From positions 1 through 64,000 of the forward strand of contig CAYMGE010000006.1 in the NCBI GenBank assembly GCA_964389925.1: DNA of 64,000 bases, read 5' to 3'. Every line of letters starts with the position of its first letter. Position 1 is the first letter of the stretch. Shown piece after piece: positions 62,019 through 64,000 of this stretch. Source of the stretch: CALECP01 sp964389925. GTDB taxonomy: Bacteria > Chloroflexota > Anaerolineae > Promineifilales > Promineifilaceae. Both the position numbers and the translations under genes were made by a program. The notes under the pieces are model-generated. The model was not told the origin of the DNA. It saw nothing but the letters and a program-made list of their open reading frames with translations, and did no database searches.

Positions 62019-64000
62019 CTAACACGAGTCTGTAACCAACGCCAAAACACCTTCCTCATCAAACGTTTTCACCAATTCAGCTAGGTGATCTGCAAACGCA
62101 ACATACCCCATTTCGCGGATGCCTTCCGCCTGTTTGCCGATGCGCGGTAGCTCACCCTTCATTGCCAAATCGTAAAGCGTTTGCATCACATCGGGCGGTG
62201 GCGGGGTCAGTGTTGGGGCATGTGTGGCGGTCGTTATGGAGCCGTTTTGTGTTGCGTGAACGACTTCGGCCGATAACACCAAAAATTCAACCCGCAACCG
62301 AAACGTGCTGCCCTGATTTGGCGCACTCTCAACGGTCAGCGTTCCGCCCATCGCCTCTGCTAACTGCTTGCTAATCGCCAAGCCAAGCCCCGCCCCCTCC
62401 CCACGATACGCCGCCGTGCTGACCTGCTCAAATGGCTTGAAGATACGCGATAGCTGTTCACCTGTCATGCCGATACCCGTGTCGGCGACTTCAAAGAGGA
62501 AGGTCTGTGGCGATATTTGCCCGACACGAAACCGTACTGTTCCCGTCGTCGTGAACTTAATCGCGTTGCCCAGCAAATTGATCAGAATTTGGCGCAGTCG
62601 CTTTGCATCAGCTTGGATAATCAGCGGCAGCGGCGTGAACGGCTCATAGATAAACTGCACGTTTGGCTTGCGCTCCGCACTCAGGCGAAACATGCCGACG
62701 ATCCCTTCGAGAAAACTGGGAAAATGAACATCGGCCGAAACCAATTCCAACTTCTCCGCCTCAATCTTCGATAAATCGAGCAAATCCTCAATCAGTGTCA
62801 ACAGATGGTTGCCGCTTTGCTGGATAATCTGAACGGCATTGATCTGTTCGGCCGAAAGCGATTGCTGCTCCAAATGCTGCGCGTAGCCTAAAATGCCGTT
62901 GAGCGGCGTGCGGAGTTCATGGCTCATGTTGGCGAGAAAGCGGCTTTTAGCGTGGTTGGCGGCTTCGAGATCGCTGATCGTGTCGCGCAGGCGGGCGGTC
63001 ATGCTGTTGAACGATTGGGCGAGTTGACCGATCTCATCGGCCGATTCGACCTTTGCATTCGCCAGCAAATCCCCATCCGCGATCTGCTCGGCCGTGCGCG
63101 TCAGCCGCTTCAAATTGCCCGCGATCATCTCCCGAAAAAAGATCGCCATGACCGCCGCCAACAGCAACGCCAAAATCCCACCTGTCACAGTCGAAATTTG
63201 TGCGTTGCTCAACCCACGTCGCCCCGCCTGTAAATCATCCTGCAAAAGCTGCCCCTCTTCGGCCGCGATTGCGTCGAGCAGTGCCAGCATTGTGTCTGCC
63301 TGTGGCTCCGTCTCTGTCCGAAAGAGATAGAGGTCGCCATACGCTTGCTCCCCCTCGACCATTCCCAAAATTTCAAACGGCCAGACAAACAGCCGTTCCC
63401 GCAACGCCCCGATATTGTCCAGCTTTTCCTGTTGCTCTGTGGTCAGTGCTGACCGACTGCGCCGCAAATTTTCCCACGTCGCCGTGTTGAGCGGCAAGCG
63501 CGTCATGTAGCTGGTGCGAAAGCTGAGATCGCCCGCGACCGCATACGCATGGAGATTGGTGATAATCGACTCGAAGGAGACTTGGAAATCGCGCATTTCA
63601 TCGAGCAGTTGGGTGTTTTGGGGGGAGATCGGCCGATTTTGCTGCATCTCAATCATCACGCTCATCTCCCCCAAAATTTCCACGCTCAACGGGCGGACTT
63701 CCGTCTGATAGATTTGCAGGGCGGGTTGATTCTCACGTGGGTTGTTGTGCAGCGCGAACATCCGCTCCGATAACCCCGTCCACTCGGCGAACTGTTCGGT
63801 CAACTGTGTGAGCCGCGCTAGCTGCTGCTCATTTTGTGCCGCCTGTGCCAACGCTTGCATCTCGCCCAGCGTCACCTCAAACGCCGCCTTGCCATTGCGA
63901 TAGTCGGCTAAATGCGCCGCATCGCTCGACACCAGATACGCCCGCACCGTCGCCACCATTTCGAGCAGCGTCGTCTGGGCGCGAACGGATGCCAGTGCGG
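62019..64000 (-). CDS. Membrane sensor histidine kinase, 5' end beyond the window
   Basis: This minus-strand frame has no stop between 62019 and the window edge at 64000, so its start lies outside. The visible part begins with a helical CHASE3-like extracytoplasmic region (VRAYLVSSDAAHLADY). A membrane helix (GGILALLLAAVMAIFF), a HAMP domain, HisKA with the phosphoacceptor His in ANMSHELRTPLNG, and the ATPase domain follow (NLLGNAIKFTTTG, ADTGIGMTGEQLSRIF, GAGLGLAISKQLAEAMGG). A C-terminal segment of about 80 residues (LTPPPPDVMQTLYDLAMKGELPRIGKQAEGI) follows, as in some cyanobacterial hybrid kinases. No receiver domain is visible in the window. It lies tail-to-tail with the ABC exporter and may sense cell-surface conditions. 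Confidence 0.9.
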   Translation of the reverse strand, partial: ALASVRAQTTLLEMVATVRAYLVSSDAAHLADYRNGKAAFEVTLGEMQALAQAAQNEQQLARLTQLTEQFAEWTGLSERMFALHNNPRENQPALQIYQTEVRPLSVEILGEMSVMIEMQQNRPISPQNTQLLDEMRDFQVSFESIITNLHAYAVAGDLSFRTSYMTRLPLNTATWENLRRSRSALTTEQQEKLDNIGALRERLFVWPFEILGMVEGEQAYGDLYLFRTETEPQADTMLALLDAIAAEEGQLLQDDLQAGRRGLSNAQISTVTGGILALLLAAVMAIFFREMIAGNLKRLTRTAEQIADGDLLANAKVESADEIGQLAQSFNSMTARLRDTISDLEAANHAKSRFLANMSHELRTPLNGILGYAQHLEQQSLSAEQINAVQIIQQSGNHLLTLIEDLLDLSKIEAEKLELVSADVHFPSFLEGIVGMFRLSAERKPNVQFIYEPFTPLPLIIQADAKRLRQILINLLGNAIKFTTTGTVRFRVGQISPQTFLFEVADTGIGMTGEQLSRIFKPFEQVSTAAYRGEGAGLGLAISKQLAEAMGGTLTVESAPNQGSTFRLRVEFLVLSAEVVHATQNGSITTATHAPTLTPPPPDVMQTLYDLAMKGELPRIGKQAEGIREMGYVAFADHLAELVKTFDEEGVLALVTDSC

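Overview
The window is 64 kb of bacterial chromosome with a GC content near 50% by eye, densely coded on both strands. It most resembles a member of the Chloroflexota (Anaerolineae/Caldilineae/Ardenticatenia-like). The reasons are very large secreted beta-helix and protease proteins with Thr/Pro linkers, cohesin and dockerin modules outside a cellulosome, a long-form CbiX with an added C-terminal domain, and several exopolysaccharide glycosyltransferases. This placement is inference; there is no rRNA or other decisive marker. Three genome-wide habits run through the whole window: an extremely frequent palindrome centred on CGGCCG (about 145 copies by hand count), extended -10 promoters sitting 6-7 nt before the ATG (leaderless mRNAs), and short tandem heptamer arrays in spacers and even inside genes.

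Layout. 1-6.5 kb: end of a surface protein, a hotdog thioesterase, a YefM/YoeB-like toxin-antitoxin pair, TatD, a GT2 and a GT4 glycosyltransferase with a DUF4177 protein and a VapBC-like pair between them, a TrmH-type rRNA/tRNA methyltransferase and a VOC protein. 6.6-10 kb: a lone tyrosine recombinase, a TPR/zinc-ribbon membrane protein and a glycosyltransferase. 10-17 kb: a 1161-residue secreted beta-helix plus SGNH-hydrolase protein, a DUF4058 gene, and an OmpR-type two-component system. Two nearly identical 36-bp direct-repeat boxes flank DUF4058 and link these promoters. 17-20.3 kb: prolyl oligopeptidase and a coiled-coil/zinc-ribbon protein.

20.5-28.6 kb holds the most unusual locus: two secreted proteases of unrelated catalytic folds (a subtilisin and a trypsin/V8-like enzyme) carrying the same C-terminal block of FN3, cohesin, dockerin, cohesin and membrane anchor, with a lipoprotein gene between them. 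28.8-32.2 kb: three cobalamin genes (cbiX, cobH/cbiC, cbiD). 32.2-43.4 kb: a complete taurine uptake and dissimilation operon (tauA-tauB-tauC-xsc-tpa-ald) with a divergent MocR-type regulator; its TauA consists of three tandem substrate-binding domains in one lipoprotein. 43.5-46.1 kb: modA-modB without modC, and a YitT-family membrane protein. 46.1-50.2 kb: an internally duplicated beta-helix surface protein and a PspA homologue.

50.3-61.9 kb is an exopolysaccharide/O-antigen-like locus: GT4, Wzz-like chain-length protein, CpsD-like kinase, long-form RmlA, Dtd, GT2, a membrane GT-C-like protein, a secreted glycoside-hydrolase-like protein, Wzt-type ABC ATPase and an ABC exporter. The window ends inside a sensor histidine kinase gene that runs off the right edge.
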